Shown: one piece after another, positions 8,946 through 18,002 of the stretch | Position numbering within the stretch: the first letter of the stretch is position 1 | Layout of the letters: every line of letters starts with the position of its first letter | Assembly: GCA_029560875.1 (NCBI GenBank) | Contig: JAKQKB010000089.1 | Span: forward strand, 112,644 to 176,643 | DNA length: 64,000 bases | Direction of reading: 5' to 3' | Origin: Bacteroidota bacterium | GTDB taxonomy: Bacteria; Bacteroidota; Bacteroidia; Bacteroidales; Tenuifilaceae | Translations under genes and position numbers: made by a program | Notes under the pieces: model-generated | The model's database searches: none | Seen by the model: the letters and a program-made list of their open reading frames with translations, nothing else | Told to the model about the DNA's origin: nothing

Positions 8946-10400
8946 ATGTTTGAACAAACCTTTAAGAATATTGACGACATACTCCACAAAGATGCGGGAT
9001 GCAGTAGTGAGTTAGATTATGTGGAGCAGACCTCTTGGATATTATTTCTTAAGTACCTCGATGACTTTGAGAAAGATAAAAAGACTGCAGCCGAGTTAAC
9101 AGGAAAAAGCTACACCCCAATAATTGCACCTGAATTTCAATGGAATGTTTGGGCTATGCCAAAGAACGGTGACGGCAAACTTGACCATCACAAAGCCTTA
9201 ACTGGCGATGATTTAAAGGATTTTGTTGACCATAAACTATTCCCTTACCTTAAAAAATTTAAGGTTCAGGCAGAAAGTGCAAACACCATTGAGTATAAAG
9301 TTGGGGAGATTTTTAGCGAATTGAAAAACCGCTTGCAGAGTGGTTACAATTTGCGTGAGGTGATTAACCGAATTGATGAACTACGCTTTAGAACTCACGC
9401 TGAGAAGCACGAGATGAGCCACCTGTACGAGTCCAAAATACAGAATATGGGAAATGCTGGGCGCAATGGTGGCGAATACTACACCCCACGCCCACTGATT
9501 AAAACAATAGTAAAAGTAGTTGCTCCCAAAATAGGCGATACTATTTACGATGGAGCAGTTGGTAGCGCAGGCTTCCTTTGCGAAGCATTTGATTATCTAA
9601 AGAACAGTAAAAGCCTAACCACTAAGGATGTTGAAATATTACAGAAGAAAACCTTTTACGGTAAGGAGAAAAAATCATTGGCCTATATAATTGGCACAAT
9701 GAATATGATTCTGCACGGAGTTGAAGCACCAAACATTGTACATACCAATACACTTGCAGAAAATCTTGCCGATATACAGGAAAAAGACCGTTACGATGTT
9801 GTACTGGCCAACCCACCATTTGGAGGCAAGGAACGTGCCGAGGTACAGCAAAACTTTCCAATTAAAACAGGCGAAACAGCAAGTTTATTCTTACAGCACT
9901 TTATAAAGATTCTTAAAGCGGGAGGCAAGGCTGGTGTAGTAATTAAAAACACATTCCTAAGCAATACCGATAACGCAACCGTTGCAATCCGCAAGCAATT
10001 ACTGGAGAGTTGCAACCTACACACAGTTTTAGATTTACCAGGAGGAGTATTCTCTGGCGCAGGGGTAAAAACCGTTGTACTTTTCTTTGAGAAGGGTGAG
10101 CCAACCAAAAAGGTTTGGTACTACCAGCTTAATTTAGACCGTAACCTTGGAAAAACTAACCCTTTAAACGAAAACGACCTTGCTGAGTTTGTTAACCTTC
10201 AAAAAACATTTGCTGATAGCCCTAATTCTTGGAGAATTAACATAAAGGATATTGACCAAACAACACTTGACCTTAGCTTAAAGAACCCATGCAAAAAGGA
10301 AGAGGTTGCTTTACGCTCTCCTAAGGCTATTTTAGAGGAAATAAATGCATTAGATAAAGAAAGTGTTGAAATCCTAAACTCAATTTCTGAATTATTATGA
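8946..10400 (+). CDS. hsdM: type I restriction-modification system, DNA methyltransferase subunit HsdM
   Basis: HsdM makes N6-methyladenine within the sequence chosen by HsdS. The 484 residues contain the HsdM N-terminal helical domain, YYTPRPLIKTIV, motif I DGAVGSAGFL (about 200-210), and the catalytic motif IV NPPFGG (near 289). The length is normal. Its last 4 bases overlap hsdS (ATGA). About 170 bp upstream are non-coding and AT-rich, so the operon promoter is probably there, though no clear consensus is seen. Confidence 0.96.
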   Translation: MFEQTFKNIDDILHKDAGCSSELDYVEQTSWILFLKYLDDFEKDKKTAAELTGKSYTPIIAPEFQWNVWAMPKNGDGKLDHHKALTGDDLKDFVDHKLFPYLKKFKVQAESANTIEYKVGEIFSELKNRLQSGYNLREVINRIDELRFRTHAEKHEMSHLYESKIQNMGNAGRNGGEYYTPRPLIKTIVKVVAPKIGDTIYDGAVGSAGFLCEAFDYLKNSKSLTTKDVEILQKKTFYGKEKKSLAYIIGTMNMILHGVEAPNIVHTNTLAENLADIQEKDRYDVVLANPPFGGKERAEVQQNFPIKTGETASLFLQHFIKILKAGGKAGVVIKNTFLSNTDNATVAIRKQLLESCNLHTVLDLPGGVFSGAGVKTVVLFFEKGEPTKKVWYYQLNLDRNLGKTNPLNENDLAEFVNLQKTFADSPNSWRINIKDIDQTTLDLSLKNPCKKEEVALRSPKAILEEINALDKESVEILNSISELL

Positions 10401-11602
10401 AACAAGGCTGGGAAATAAAGAAGTTGGGAGAGTTGTGCACTATAAAAGGCAGAATAGGGTATCGTGGTTATACCAAACAAGATCTTGTTTCAAAAGGAGA
10501 AGGTGCAATTACTTTAAGCCCATCAAATATTGTTAATTGCAAACTTCAATTTAATAATAGCACTTATATTTCATGGTTTAAATACAATGAATCGCCAGAG
10601 ATCAAAATAAATATTGGAGATATAATATATTGCAAAACAGCGTCTATTGGTAAATTAGCACTAGTTGAGTATTTGCCCGAGATGGCTACAATAAATCCTC
10701 AATTTGTCGTTTTTAAAGAGCTTAAGTGCTTTAATAAATTTCTTTACTATGGTCTTTTGACGGAGGATTTTAAATTACAGGCGTCAGAAATTATCAGTGG
10801 CACAGCAATACCAACTTTATCACAAACTAATTTAGCCCAATTAGTAATTCCAACCCCTCCTCTCTCGGAACAACAACGCATAGTTTCCATTTTAGACCAA
10901 GCCTTTGCTGCAATTGACAAGGCCAAAGCCAATGCTGAGCAAAACCTTAAAAACACTAAGGAACTTTTTGAGAGTTATTTGCAGGGGGTGTTTGAAAAGA
11001 AAGGGGATGGTTGGGAAGAGAAAACACTTAAAAGTATCGGTATAACTCAAACTGGAACAACCCCAAAAACAACCAATAAAAATAATTATGGAGATTTTAT
11101 TCCTTTCATAAAGCCTGCTGATATTGATATTTTTGGTAATGGTGAAATTAGATATGACAATGAGGGTTTGAGTGAAGAAGGATTATCAAATGGGAGAAAG
11201 ATTCTCCAAGGTTCAATATTAATGGTTTGTATTGGAGCATCAATTGGTAAGGTTGGATTTACAGATAGAGATGTCTCATCAAATCAACAAATAAATGCAC
11301 TAACAGTGAATACTGGTTTGCATCCTAAATTTTTTTATTATGCATTAAGAACAAAAGGCTTTTATAATCAGGTAATTATTAATTCATCGCAAGCAACACT
11401 ACCTCTGCTAATAAAAAGCAAATGGGAAATTCTCAAAGTAAATTTTCCGATATCTTATTCAGAACAAAAATCAATTGTTCAAAAACTTGATGCTCTTTCA
11501 ATTGAAACAAAAAGATTGGAAGCAATTTACCAACAGAAAATTAATAACTTAGAGGATTTGAAAAATAGCATATTGGATAAGGCGTTTAAGGGAGAACTAT
11601 AA
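10397..11602 (+). CDS. hsdS: type I restriction-modification system, specificity subunit HsdS
   Basis: HsdS recognises a bipartite DNA target. The 401 residues show two target-recognition domains (about 1-150 and 205-350), each followed by a conserved helical spacer: LSEQQRIVSILDQAFAAID in the centre and YSEQKSIVQKLDAL near the end. The two halves are intact. No inverted repeat or second hsdS copy is seen nearby, so phase variation is not suggested. The gene is translationally coupled to hsdM and lies one base before the next gene. Confidence 0.95.
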   Translation: MKQGWEIKKLGELCTIKGRIGYRGYTKQDLVSKGEGAITLSPSNIVNCKLQFNNSTYISWFKYNESPEIKINIGDIIYCKTASIGKLALVEYLPEMATINPQFVVFKELKCFNKFLYYGLLTEDFKLQASEIISGTAIPTLSQTNLAQLVIPTPPLSEQQRIVSILDQAFAAIDKAKANAEQNLKNTKELFESYLQGVFEKKGDGWEEKTLKSIGITQTGTTPKTTNKNNYGDFIPFIKPADIDIFGNGEIRYDNEGLSEEGLSNGRKILQGSILMVCIGASIGKVGFTDRDVSSNQQINALTVNTGLHPKFFYYALRTKGFYNQVIINSSQATLPLLIKSKWEILKVNFPISYSEQKSIVQKLDALSIETKRLEAIYQQKINNLEDLKNSILDKAFKGEL

Positions 11603-11603
11603 T

Positions 11604-13262
11604 ATGGAAGAAAACAAAAGTCTTGATAAGAAATCGCTACGTTTCCTGAAAGGTAAGCAAACCGATTGGGATGAACTATCTAAAGATTGTGTGGCATTTG
11701 CCAACGCACAGGGTGGAGATATTGTGATTGGAATAGAGGATAATGAGAAACTTCCACCAGCAGGGCAACTGGTTACAGACAAAAACCTTCCAGATGTAAT
11801 TCAAAAGAATATTGTTCAAAGGACTATTAATGTAGCTATTGCTGTTACTATTGAAACAGCATCAAATAAGGCCGAATACATTAAAATCCAAGTTTTTAGA
11901 AATGCACAAACCATTGCATCAACCAGCGATGGTAAGTATTACATTCGTATTTCAGATGTTTGCCGTCCAATTCCACCTGATGAAATGGCAAGGCTTGCTG
12001 CTGAAAAGAATGCCTTTGTTTGGGAAATCCAAACAACCAAACGAATAGATAAGTCGCTTTTTGATGCAAAAAAGAAGTCAGTGTTTATCCAAGAGATAAG
12101 AAACTCTTCAAGGGTAAGTGGCTTTATCAAAGAAATGTCAGATGAAGAAATACTTGAGCATTATTTTTTCACACAAGGGAATTTTCTAACCAATCTAGGA
12201 ATCCTATGGATTGGTCGCAGAAATGAGCGAGCATCATTACTATATCCGCCAGCAATACAGGTTATTCGATACGACAAGAACGACGAAAAGGTTTGGAAAC
12301 TTTTACTTGACGATTATCTTCTAAATCCCAAAGAACTTTTAGAAAGGGTACTCTCAGATGTACCAGACTGGCAGGAAAGTATTGAAATATCAGAGGGGAT
12401 GTTCAGGAAAAACATACCATTTTTCCCTATTGAAGTTGTGCGAGAACTAGTAGTTAATGCATTAGTTCATAGAACTTACACAACACGTGGCGATATTTTT
12501 ATTAACATTTTTAACGACAGATTGGAAATACACAGCCCAGGTCGCCTGCCCTATGGTGTTACTCCTAGCAATATTTTGAGCCAGTCAATTAGGAGAAATG
12601 AGCACCTATCGAAAGTGTTTTACGATTTGGGATTAATGGAAAAAGAGGGAAGTGGATTTGATTTGGTTTATGCAAAACTATTGGGCTCGGGCAAGCCTAT
12701 TCCTATTGTTGAAGAAACAGACGAACGGGTTACTGTTATTATTAAGAAGCAATTCATAAACAAAGAAGTTGTAAGACTTATGGATAAAGCAAGTTCCGAT
12801 TATAGTCTAAAACAAAAAGAAATAATCACACTCGGTCTAATATCTCAACAACAATCCTATAGTGCAATCGAAATTTCTAAGATTTTAAATCAAAAAGAGG
12901 AACAAGGCTTGCGCAATTGGTTAGGACGTTTAATAGAATACGAATTAGTAATAAAATCAGGTATAGGAAAGGGCACTCAATATGCTATAAATCCTGAATT
13001 CATTCGAAAAATAAACTTCACGGGCAAAACAACCCTTAAAAATATTGAAGATTACAGACTTGAAGAGTTACTTTTTAAAGACATCAAAGCATATCCTTGT
13101 AGTGCCTTTGGCGAAATTCATAAACGAATTGGAGAAGAGATCAACAAGCATAAAGTACGCAGGTTGTTAAAAGATATGGTAGAAGCAGGCAAAATATTTG
13201 CAAAAGGGGAAAAAAGATGGATGAGGTATGCTATTGAGCAAAAACTGCTAGAAAACAAATAA
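11604..13262 (+). CDS. AlbA_2/Schlafen-type DNA-binding ATPase linked to the type I system
   Basis: The 552-residue protein begins with an AlbA_2 domain (LRFLKGKQTDWDELSKDCVA, then FANAQGGDIVIGIEDN). It continues with a GHKL-like ATPase region of the HATPase_c_4 kind (ELVVNALVHRTY, IFNDRLEIHSPGRLPYG, SIRRNEHLSKVFYDLGLMEK, EGSGFDL), and ends with winged-helix segments. Such proteins are often found beside type I systems in Bacteroidota; they may regulate transcription or take part in defence. It follows hsdS by one base and so belongs to the same operon, while hsdR is set apart by 146 bp. Confidence 0.85.
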   Translation: MEENKSLDKKSLRFLKGKQTDWDELSKDCVAFANAQGGDIVIGIEDNEKLPPAGQLVTDKNLPDVIQKNIVQRTINVAIAVTIETASNKAEYIKIQVFRNAQTIASTSDGKYYIRISDVCRPIPPDEMARLAAEKNAFVWEIQTTKRIDKSLFDAKKKSVFIQEIRNSSRVSGFIKEMSDEEILEHYFFTQGNFLTNLGILWIGRRNERASLLYPPAIQVIRYDKNDEKVWKLLLDDYLLNPKELLERVLSDVPDWQESIEISEGMFRKNIPFFPIEVVRELVVNALVHRTYTTRGDIFINIFNDRLEIHSPGRLPYGVTPSNILSQSIRRNEHLSKVFYDLGLMEKEGSGFDLVYAKLLGSGKPIPIVEETDERVTVIIKKQFINKEVVRLMDKASSDYSLKQKEIITLGLISQQQSYSAIEISKILNQKEEQGLRNWLGRLIEYELVIKSGIGKGTQYAINPEFIRKINFTGKTTLKNIEDYRLEELLFKDIKAYPCSAFGEIHKRIGEEINKHKVRRLLKDMVEAGKIFAKGEKRWMRYAIEQKLLENK

Positions 13263-13408
13263 AAACTCAATAGAAACTCAATAGAAACTCAACCTTTTAT
13301 TTGATAATTAATCAATAGCTAATACAATTTAAATAGCAAGACATTAATAGTCAGCACTTTTTTATTTGATGGTTATTTGATAAATAAATATTCTTTTACT
13401 TTTTTATT
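13263..13408 (+). repeat. non-coding gap before hsdR with short tandem repeats
   Basis: It starts with 2.7 copies of the 11-mer AAACTCAATAG (13263-13292), then carries three TTATTTGAT words and a T-rich stretch before the hsdR ATG. This may hold a separate hsdR promoter, which would let methylation start before restriction after transfer. No exact TAnnTTTG box is visible. Confidence 0.45.
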
Positions 13409-15805
13409 ATGAACGAAGCCGAAACCAGAGCAGAACTTATCGACCCCAAACTTAAGGAATGTGGTTGGGGGGTTGTGGAGGGTTCAAAAATCCTTCGTGA
13501 ATACCCAATTACAGAAGGGCGAATTCAAACAGGTGGTGTACGTGGCAAAAAGCTCACTGCCGATTATGTTCTGGTTTACAAAGGCATTAAACTGGCTGTG
13601 GTTGAAGCCAAAAGCAATGAGTTGGAAGTTGGCGAAGGTGTTGCTCAGGCTAAACTATACGCAGAGAAGTTACATCTGGACTATACATTCGCCAGCAATG
13701 GTAAAGAAATCTATAGTATCTGCCTGAAAACAGGTAAGGAAGGAATTGTAAATACATTTCCTACTCCTGAAGAACTCTGGAACAAAACATTTGAGGAGCA
13801 AAATCAATGGCGTGATAAATTCGCCAGCATTCCTTTTGAGGATAAGAGTGGAACTTGGCAATTACGTTACTATCAGGAGATAGCCATAAATAGAACACTT
13901 GAGGCAGTTGCGCAAGATAAGCCAAGAATCCTTTTAACCCTGGCTACAGGTACAGGTAAAACAGCCATTGCCTTTCAAATATCGTGGAAACTATTTCAAA
14001 CACGATGGAATCTTAAGCGTGATGGAAGCCGAAGACCACGAATCCTATTCCTTGCCGATAGAAACATTTTGGCCGACCAAGCCTACAATGCTTTTTCTGC
14101 TTTCCCCGATGATGCTTTGGTTCGCATCAAGCCAAACGAGATAAAGAAGAAAGGTGTAGTACCTACCAATGGAAGTATATTCTTTACCATTTTTCAAACC
14201 TTTATGAGCGGTACAGACAAGGAAGGGAAACCCGCACCCTACTTTGGCTCATACCCACCCGATTACTTCGACTTTATTATAATTGATGAGTGCCACCGAG
14301 GAGGCGCAAACGATGAAAGCAATTGGCGTGATATACTTGAATACTTTTCGCCTGCAGTTCAATTGGGCTTAACAGCTACTCCAAAGCGCAGAGATAATGT
14401 TGACACTTATAGATACTTTGGCGAGCCTGTTTATATCTACTCACTTAAGGAAGGAATAAACGATGGTTACCTAACTCCTTTCAAGGTAAGGCGTATTAAA
14501 ACCACCATAGATGATTACATCTACACCAGCGACGACCAAATAATTGAGGGAGAAATTGAGGAGGGTAAACTTTATGTTGAAACCGATTTTAACCGAATTA
14601 TAGAGATAAAAGAACGAGAGGCTAAGCGTGTAAGGATATTTATGGATGAGATAAACCAACGGGAGAAATCCATTATATTCTGTGCAACACAAGAACACGC
14701 TGCAGCAGTTCGGGATTTAGTAAATCAGTACAAAAAATCCAAGGACACGAATTATTGTGTTAGGGTAACCGCCAACGATGGAGAGATAGGCGAACAATTC
14801 TTGCGAGAATTTCAGGATAACGAAAAGTTAATACCCACAATACTTACCACATCGCAGAAACTATCTACTGGTGTTGATGCTCGCAATATTCGCAATATAA
14901 TATTGATGCGCCCAATAAACTCAATGATTGAGTTTAAGCAAATTGTAGGACGTGGAACTCGCCTATTTGAAGGAAAAGAGTATTTCACAATCTATGATTT
15001 TGTTGATGCATACCATCTTTTCTCTGATCCAGAATGGGATGGAGAACCTGTTGCAGAAGAACCCTGCAGTAAGTGTGGACAGAATCCTTGCGTGTGCGAA
15101 AAGAAGCCACTCAAACCTTGCCCTATCTGTGGGCAAATACCTTGTATTTGTATTAAAGAGCCACCGCAACCATGCTATGTTTGTGGTGAAACTCCCTGTG
15201 TTTGTAATAGGAAGAAAAAGGTTAAAGTAAGACTAAGGGATGGAAAAGAGCGAGAAATACAGCATATGGTAGCCACCTCGTTTTGGAGTGCCGATGGCAA
15301 GCCAATCCCTGCAGAGGAGTTTTTGAGTAACTTATTTGGAGAACTGCCGAATCTCTTTAAAAGCGAAAGTGAACTTAGGGCAATATGGGGCAATCCTATA
15401 ACAAGGAAAACGCTATTAGAGAAACTAGATGAGGCTGGATTTGGCAAAGCAGAACTATTGACGCTTCAACAGTTAATTGATGCTGAAAAAAGCGACATAT
15501 TTGACGTGCTTGAGTATGTATTCAATAGCGATTTCAGACCAATTACACGAGAGGCAAGAGTTGCTGCAGCTCAGGCTACAATATTTGCCTTGCTTAACGA
15601 GAAACAAAAAGAGTTTATTGAGTTTGTTCTTAGTAAATACATAGAAACAGGAGTTGAAGAACTCGACCAGGAGAAACTTCCAATACTACTAACCAACAAG
15701 TATCAATCATTAGAAGATGCTAAGGAAGTTCTTGGTGAGGTATCTAATATCAGTGCGTTATTCATTGAGTTTCAAAAGTACTTGTATCAAGAGGGAGTGG
15801 CGTAA
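13409..15805 (+). CDS. hsdR: type I restriction enzyme, R subunit (EcoEI-like), with a triple Cys-rich insert
   Basis: HsdR translocates DNA and cuts unmodified targets. The N-terminal nuclease shows D in ADYVLVYKG and VEAK (near residues 50-72). The SF2 motor has Walker A ATGTGKT (near 177-183), DECHRGG (near 294-300), LGLTATPKR, and motif VI IVGRGTRL. The C-terminal EcoEI_R_C region follows. Between motor and C-terminal domain (about residues 552-601) are three tandem units of the pattern CxxCGxxPCxC. They probably bind metal and are not part of the standard enzyme as I know it. The stop codon overlaps the next start (TAATG). Confidence 0.95.
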   Translation: MNEAETRAELIDPKLKECGWGVVEGSKILREYPITEGRIQTGGVRGKKLTADYVLVYKGIKLAVVEAKSNELEVGEGVAQAKLYAEKLHLDYTFASNGKEIYSICLKTGKEGIVNTFPTPEELWNKTFEEQNQWRDKFASIPFEDKSGTWQLRYYQEIAINRTLEAVAQDKPRILLTLATGTGKTAIAFQISWKLFQTRWNLKRDGSRRPRILFLADRNILADQAYNAFSAFPDDALVRIKPNEIKKKGVVPTNGSIFFTIFQTFMSGTDKEGKPAPYFGSYPPDYFDFIIIDECHRGGANDESNWRDILEYFSPAVQLGLTATPKRRDNVDTYRYFGEPVYIYSLKEGINDGYLTPFKVRRIKTTIDDYIYTSDDQIIEGEIEEGKLYVETDFNRIIEIKEREAKRVRIFMDEINQREKSIIFCATQEHAAAVRDLVNQYKKSKDTNYCVRVTANDGEIGEQFLREFQDNEKLIPTILTTSQKLSTGVDARNIRNIILMRPINSMIEFKQIVGRGTRLFEGKEYFTIYDFVDAYHLFSDPEWDGEPVAEEPCSKCGQNPCVCEKKPLKPCPICGQIPCICIKEPPQPCYVCGETPCVCNRKKKVKVRLRDGKEREIQHMVATSFWSADGKPIPAEEFLSNLFGELPNLFKSESELRAIWGNPITRKTLLEKLDEAGFGKAELLTLQQLIDAEKSDIFDVLEYVFNSDFRPITREARVAAAQATIFALLNEKQKEFIEFVLSKYIETGVEELDQEKLPILLTNKYQSLEDAKEVLGEVSNISALFIEFQKYLYQEGVA

Positions 15806-16749
15806 TGTCTATAATTAATTATCTTGAACCTGATAGTAGGTGGTCTTTATGGCATTGTAAAACTCATGAAGAATTTATTGAAAAATTCTTAGTAAAAGGT
15901 AAGTTTCATGAAAATGTTCCTGAGAGTGTTGTAAAAGCATATGAAGTGGTTGAACGCATTATTGCATATAGTTTCTTTTATTATCCTCTTTTTGATGAAG
16001 CAATTGCTAAGACAACAAGAATTTTTGAGACGGCTGTTAAAATTAGATGTGAGCAACTCGGAATAAAATTTTCTACTAAAGGGCATATTCCATTACAACA
16101 ATACATTAACAAACTAAAACCACATTATCCCTCATTATCAGAGGAATGGAATAGGATTAAAGTTTTAAGAAATAATCTAGCTCATTTAGATGCCCATAAG
16201 TTCATGGGGCCAATTAATAGGTTTTATGCATTTCAACATCTAATAAATAATTTGAATAGGTTATTTATTACTGAGGATTTTGCTCAAATACAAAATAAAC
16301 ATACCCAAGAAATTGCAGAAAAATCAGAATCCTTCTATAATGGTGTTTTTGTTCTTGAATGTGATAACAAAAGATTTTTAATAAACGGAGCAAAGCCATA
16401 TAAGATGATCGTTAATGGTGATAAATCTTATAGTTACTGGATTTTCTCTCCAGTGCTAAGAGAATTCAGTAAATCGTTTAATGAATACAATATAAATAAT
16501 CCAATATGTAAATATCTTCTTAATGTAGAAATATTGGATGGTTGTATTAAAGGGATCGATCTAAAGAATCAGCAAGTGGTTACTTTATCTATTACCAATA
16601 ATCCTCAGGATATCCAGAATGCGAACAAGTTCATTAAGGACTATTCAAATGCTGACTCATCAGTTCAAGAGCAGTATGAATACGATACAAAAGACTTTAT
16701 TACTAAAAATTATATCCAGTTTGAGTATGAGTATTTATGGCTAACATAA
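15805..16749 (+). CDS. HEPN-like protein translationally coupled to hsdR
   Basis: The 314 residues are not a family I can name. The N-terminal half is helical and contains RNNLAHLD (R122 to H127), which fits the RX4-6H motif of HEPN ribonucleases and HEPN-like structural proteins. The helices before it (KAYEVVERIIAYSFFYYPLF) fit that fold. The second half is beta-rich and unassigned. Its ATG shares one base with the hsdR stop (TAATG), and an HNH gene follows 16 bases later. The context suggests an accessory effector or sensor of the restriction system. Function is inferred from one motif and the neighbours. Confidence 0.7.
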   Translation: MSIINYLEPDSRWSLWHCKTHEEFIEKFLVKGKFHENVPESVVKAYEVVERIIAYSFFYYPLFDEAIAKTTRIFETAVKIRCEQLGIKFSTKGHIPLQQYINKLKPHYPSLSEEWNRIKVLRNNLAHLDAHKFMGPINRFYAFQHLINNLNRLFITEDFAQIQNKHTQEIAEKSESFYNGVFVLECDNKRFLINGAKPYKMIVNGDKSYSYWIFSPVLREFSKSFNEYNINNPICKYLLNVEILDGCIKGIDLKNQQVVTLSITNNPQDIQNANKFIKDYSNADSSVQEQYEYDTKDFITKNYIQFEYEYLWLT

Positions 16750-16765
16750 AACAAAAATAATAGGA

Positions 16766-17527
16766 ATGGAATATTGTGATCAACTGAAAACCTCAGACTG
16801 GAAAAATAAAAGAAGAAGAATTCTTCAAAGAGATGATTTTATTTGTAAATCATGTAATAATCAATTTGAGAAAAATTTACAGTATGGACTAGCGTATAAT
16901 TTGCAAAATAATATTGACAGAGATTTCATAAAATATAGATTAAGAAACATTGATAAAGATTTCGTCCCCCAGTATTCCGACCCAGTTTCTCTCCAAAAAG
17001 AAACAGTATTAAGAGAATTTAAAAGCATCCCAAAATTAATTTGGGTTGAATATGCGATTGATGATTTAAATGTTCAAAATATTTACACAATTAGACAAAT
17101 TAATGATAATCATATAGACTCACTTTTACGATTTATTTTTGAATCCCCACAAATAGAATCTACTAATAATGTTGTCGATTTTAATTCACCTATTAGAAAT
17201 CGTCTTTACAAACCTGAATTATTGAAACTTAAGAAAGATTACAAAGTTTGTTTGTCCTTCTTCTTAAATGTTCATCATTTAGTTTATAGGGATAATAAGT
17301 TAGCTTGGGAATACCCTGACGATGATTTAATAACATTGTGTTGGAAATGTCATGAGAAATTGCATGAAACAGCAAAAATACCATGGTTAGATGAGAATGG
17401 AAGTATCAAAGGAAATTTAACGCCTTGTTTCAGATGCTTTGGTGCAGGGTATTTCCCAGAATATTTACATGTCGAGAATGGACGATGTTTTAGATGCCAT
17501 GGCAAGAGGTTTGAACAGTTTATGTAA
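16766..17527 (+). CDS. HNH-type nuclease-like protein with a C-terminal zinc-finger pair
   Basis: The 253 residues start with DWKNKRRRILQRDDFICKSC (Cys27, Cys30), typical for the first strand and knuckle of HNH nucleases. They resume with NVHHLVYRDNK and DDDLITLCWKCHEKLH, which give the HNH histidines and second Cys pair. A long insert (about 35-165) splits the domain. The C-terminus adds CFRCFGAGYFPEY and CFRCHGKRFE, a DnaJ-like zinc-binding pair. It closes the hsdR operon. A role in cutting nucleic acid is likely; target and partner are unknown. Confidence 0.75.
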   Translation: MEYCDQLKTSDWKNKRRRILQRDDFICKSCNNQFEKNLQYGLAYNLQNNIDRDFIKYRLRNIDKDFVPQYSDPVSLQKETVLREFKSIPKLIWVEYAIDDLNVQNIYTIRQINDNHIDSLLRFIFESPQIESTNNVVDFNSPIRNRLYKPELLKLKKDYKVCLSFFLNVHHLVYRDNKLAWEYPDDDLITLCWKCHEKLHETAKIPWLDENGSIKGNLTPCFRCFGAGYFPEYLHVENGRCFRCHGKRFEQFM

Positions 17528-17601
17528 GATATTAAGTTCCCTGACTATTTGGATAAGATATCAATTTTCTTATTAAGAAATCTTCTTAAAAGTTTTTGGT
17601 A

Positions 17602-17610
17602 TATGTTTTG
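17602..17610 (+). promoter_or_regulatory. possible promoter of the 33-residue peptide gene
   Basis: TATGTTTTG resembles TAnnTTTG with one extra T and lies 38 bases before the ATG at 17648. It favours the short reading frame over a longer in-frame start at 17549. Confidence 0.35.
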
Positions 17611-17647
17611 CATTAAGGCATTTACAAACTTTTTAAATGTTCAAAAT

Positions 17648-17749
17648 ATGCCAAAGTCCGGAGTAAGACCACCAAATGGCCCAAGTACAACCGGTAAGCC
17701 TTCTGGTGGCGGTCGTGGCAACAATCCTCCACGTCCAAAAGGAAAATAA
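17648..17749 (+). CDS. 33-residue Gly/Pro/Lys-rich peptide
   Basis: The peptide starts MPKSGVRPPNGPSTT, continues with a GGGRGNN core, and ends PPRPKGK. It is strongly basic, without hydrophobic or enzymatic parts, and is likely disordered and nucleic-acid binding. A strong terminator follows 7 bases after the stop. It lies between the hsdR operon and the first copy of a 134-bp structured repeat. A longer frame from 17549 is possible, but its extra N-terminal residues look non-coding. I recall similar short tails in Bacteroidota, without a function. Confidence 0.55.
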   Translation: MPKSGVRPPNGPSTTGKPSGGGRGNNPPRPKGK

Positions 17750-17754
17750 AGTTA

Positions 17755-17888
17755 AAGGTCAGAGAAATCTGACCTTTTTCTATATAATAGGCTTTACAAT
17801 CTATTCAGAAAAGATGAGTAGATAGAAAAGCCTAGCCATAAGGTATCAAGAGCAGGCTCCGAGCACTACATCTGCACTTGATGCTTTT
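17755..17888 (+). repeat. structured intergenic repeat A, copy 1 (134 bp)
   Basis: About 93% identical to 18383-18516 and of equal length. It opens with a terminator hairpin (GGTCAGA-GAAA-TCTGACC-TTTTT, 17757-17779). Next is a hairpin with outer arms AGGCTTT/AAAGCCT and inner arms ATCTATTCA/TGAGTAGAT. Last is a hairpin with arms ATCAAGAGCAG/CTGCACTTGAT. AAAAGC can also pair with the terminal GCTTTT, giving an alternative fold. Differences between the copies lie mostly in loops or at the edges. Confidence 0.85.
17757..17779 (+). terminator. intrinsic terminator after the small peptide gene (start of repeat A copy 1)
   Basis: GGTCAGA (17757-17763), a GAAA tetraloop, TCTGACC (17768-17774) and TTTTT. 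Confidence 0.9.
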
Positions 17889-18002
17889 AATTAATTGACT
17901 TGTATGTTGTTTTTATTTAACTTAGTATTTCAGTAACATTTCTGTTTGTCATTCTTTTAAATATCAATCACTTAATATTTAATTAATCTAAAAATTTAAA
18001 TT

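Noticed and set aside
13263..13292. Possible CRISPR array from the tandem 11-mers
   Set aside because: The copies are directly adjacent, without unique spacers, and no cas genes are present.
17549..17647. Longer N-terminus for the 33-residue peptide gene
   Set aside because: The added residues have no protein-like pattern, and a promoter-like TATGTTTTG lies inside that stretch.
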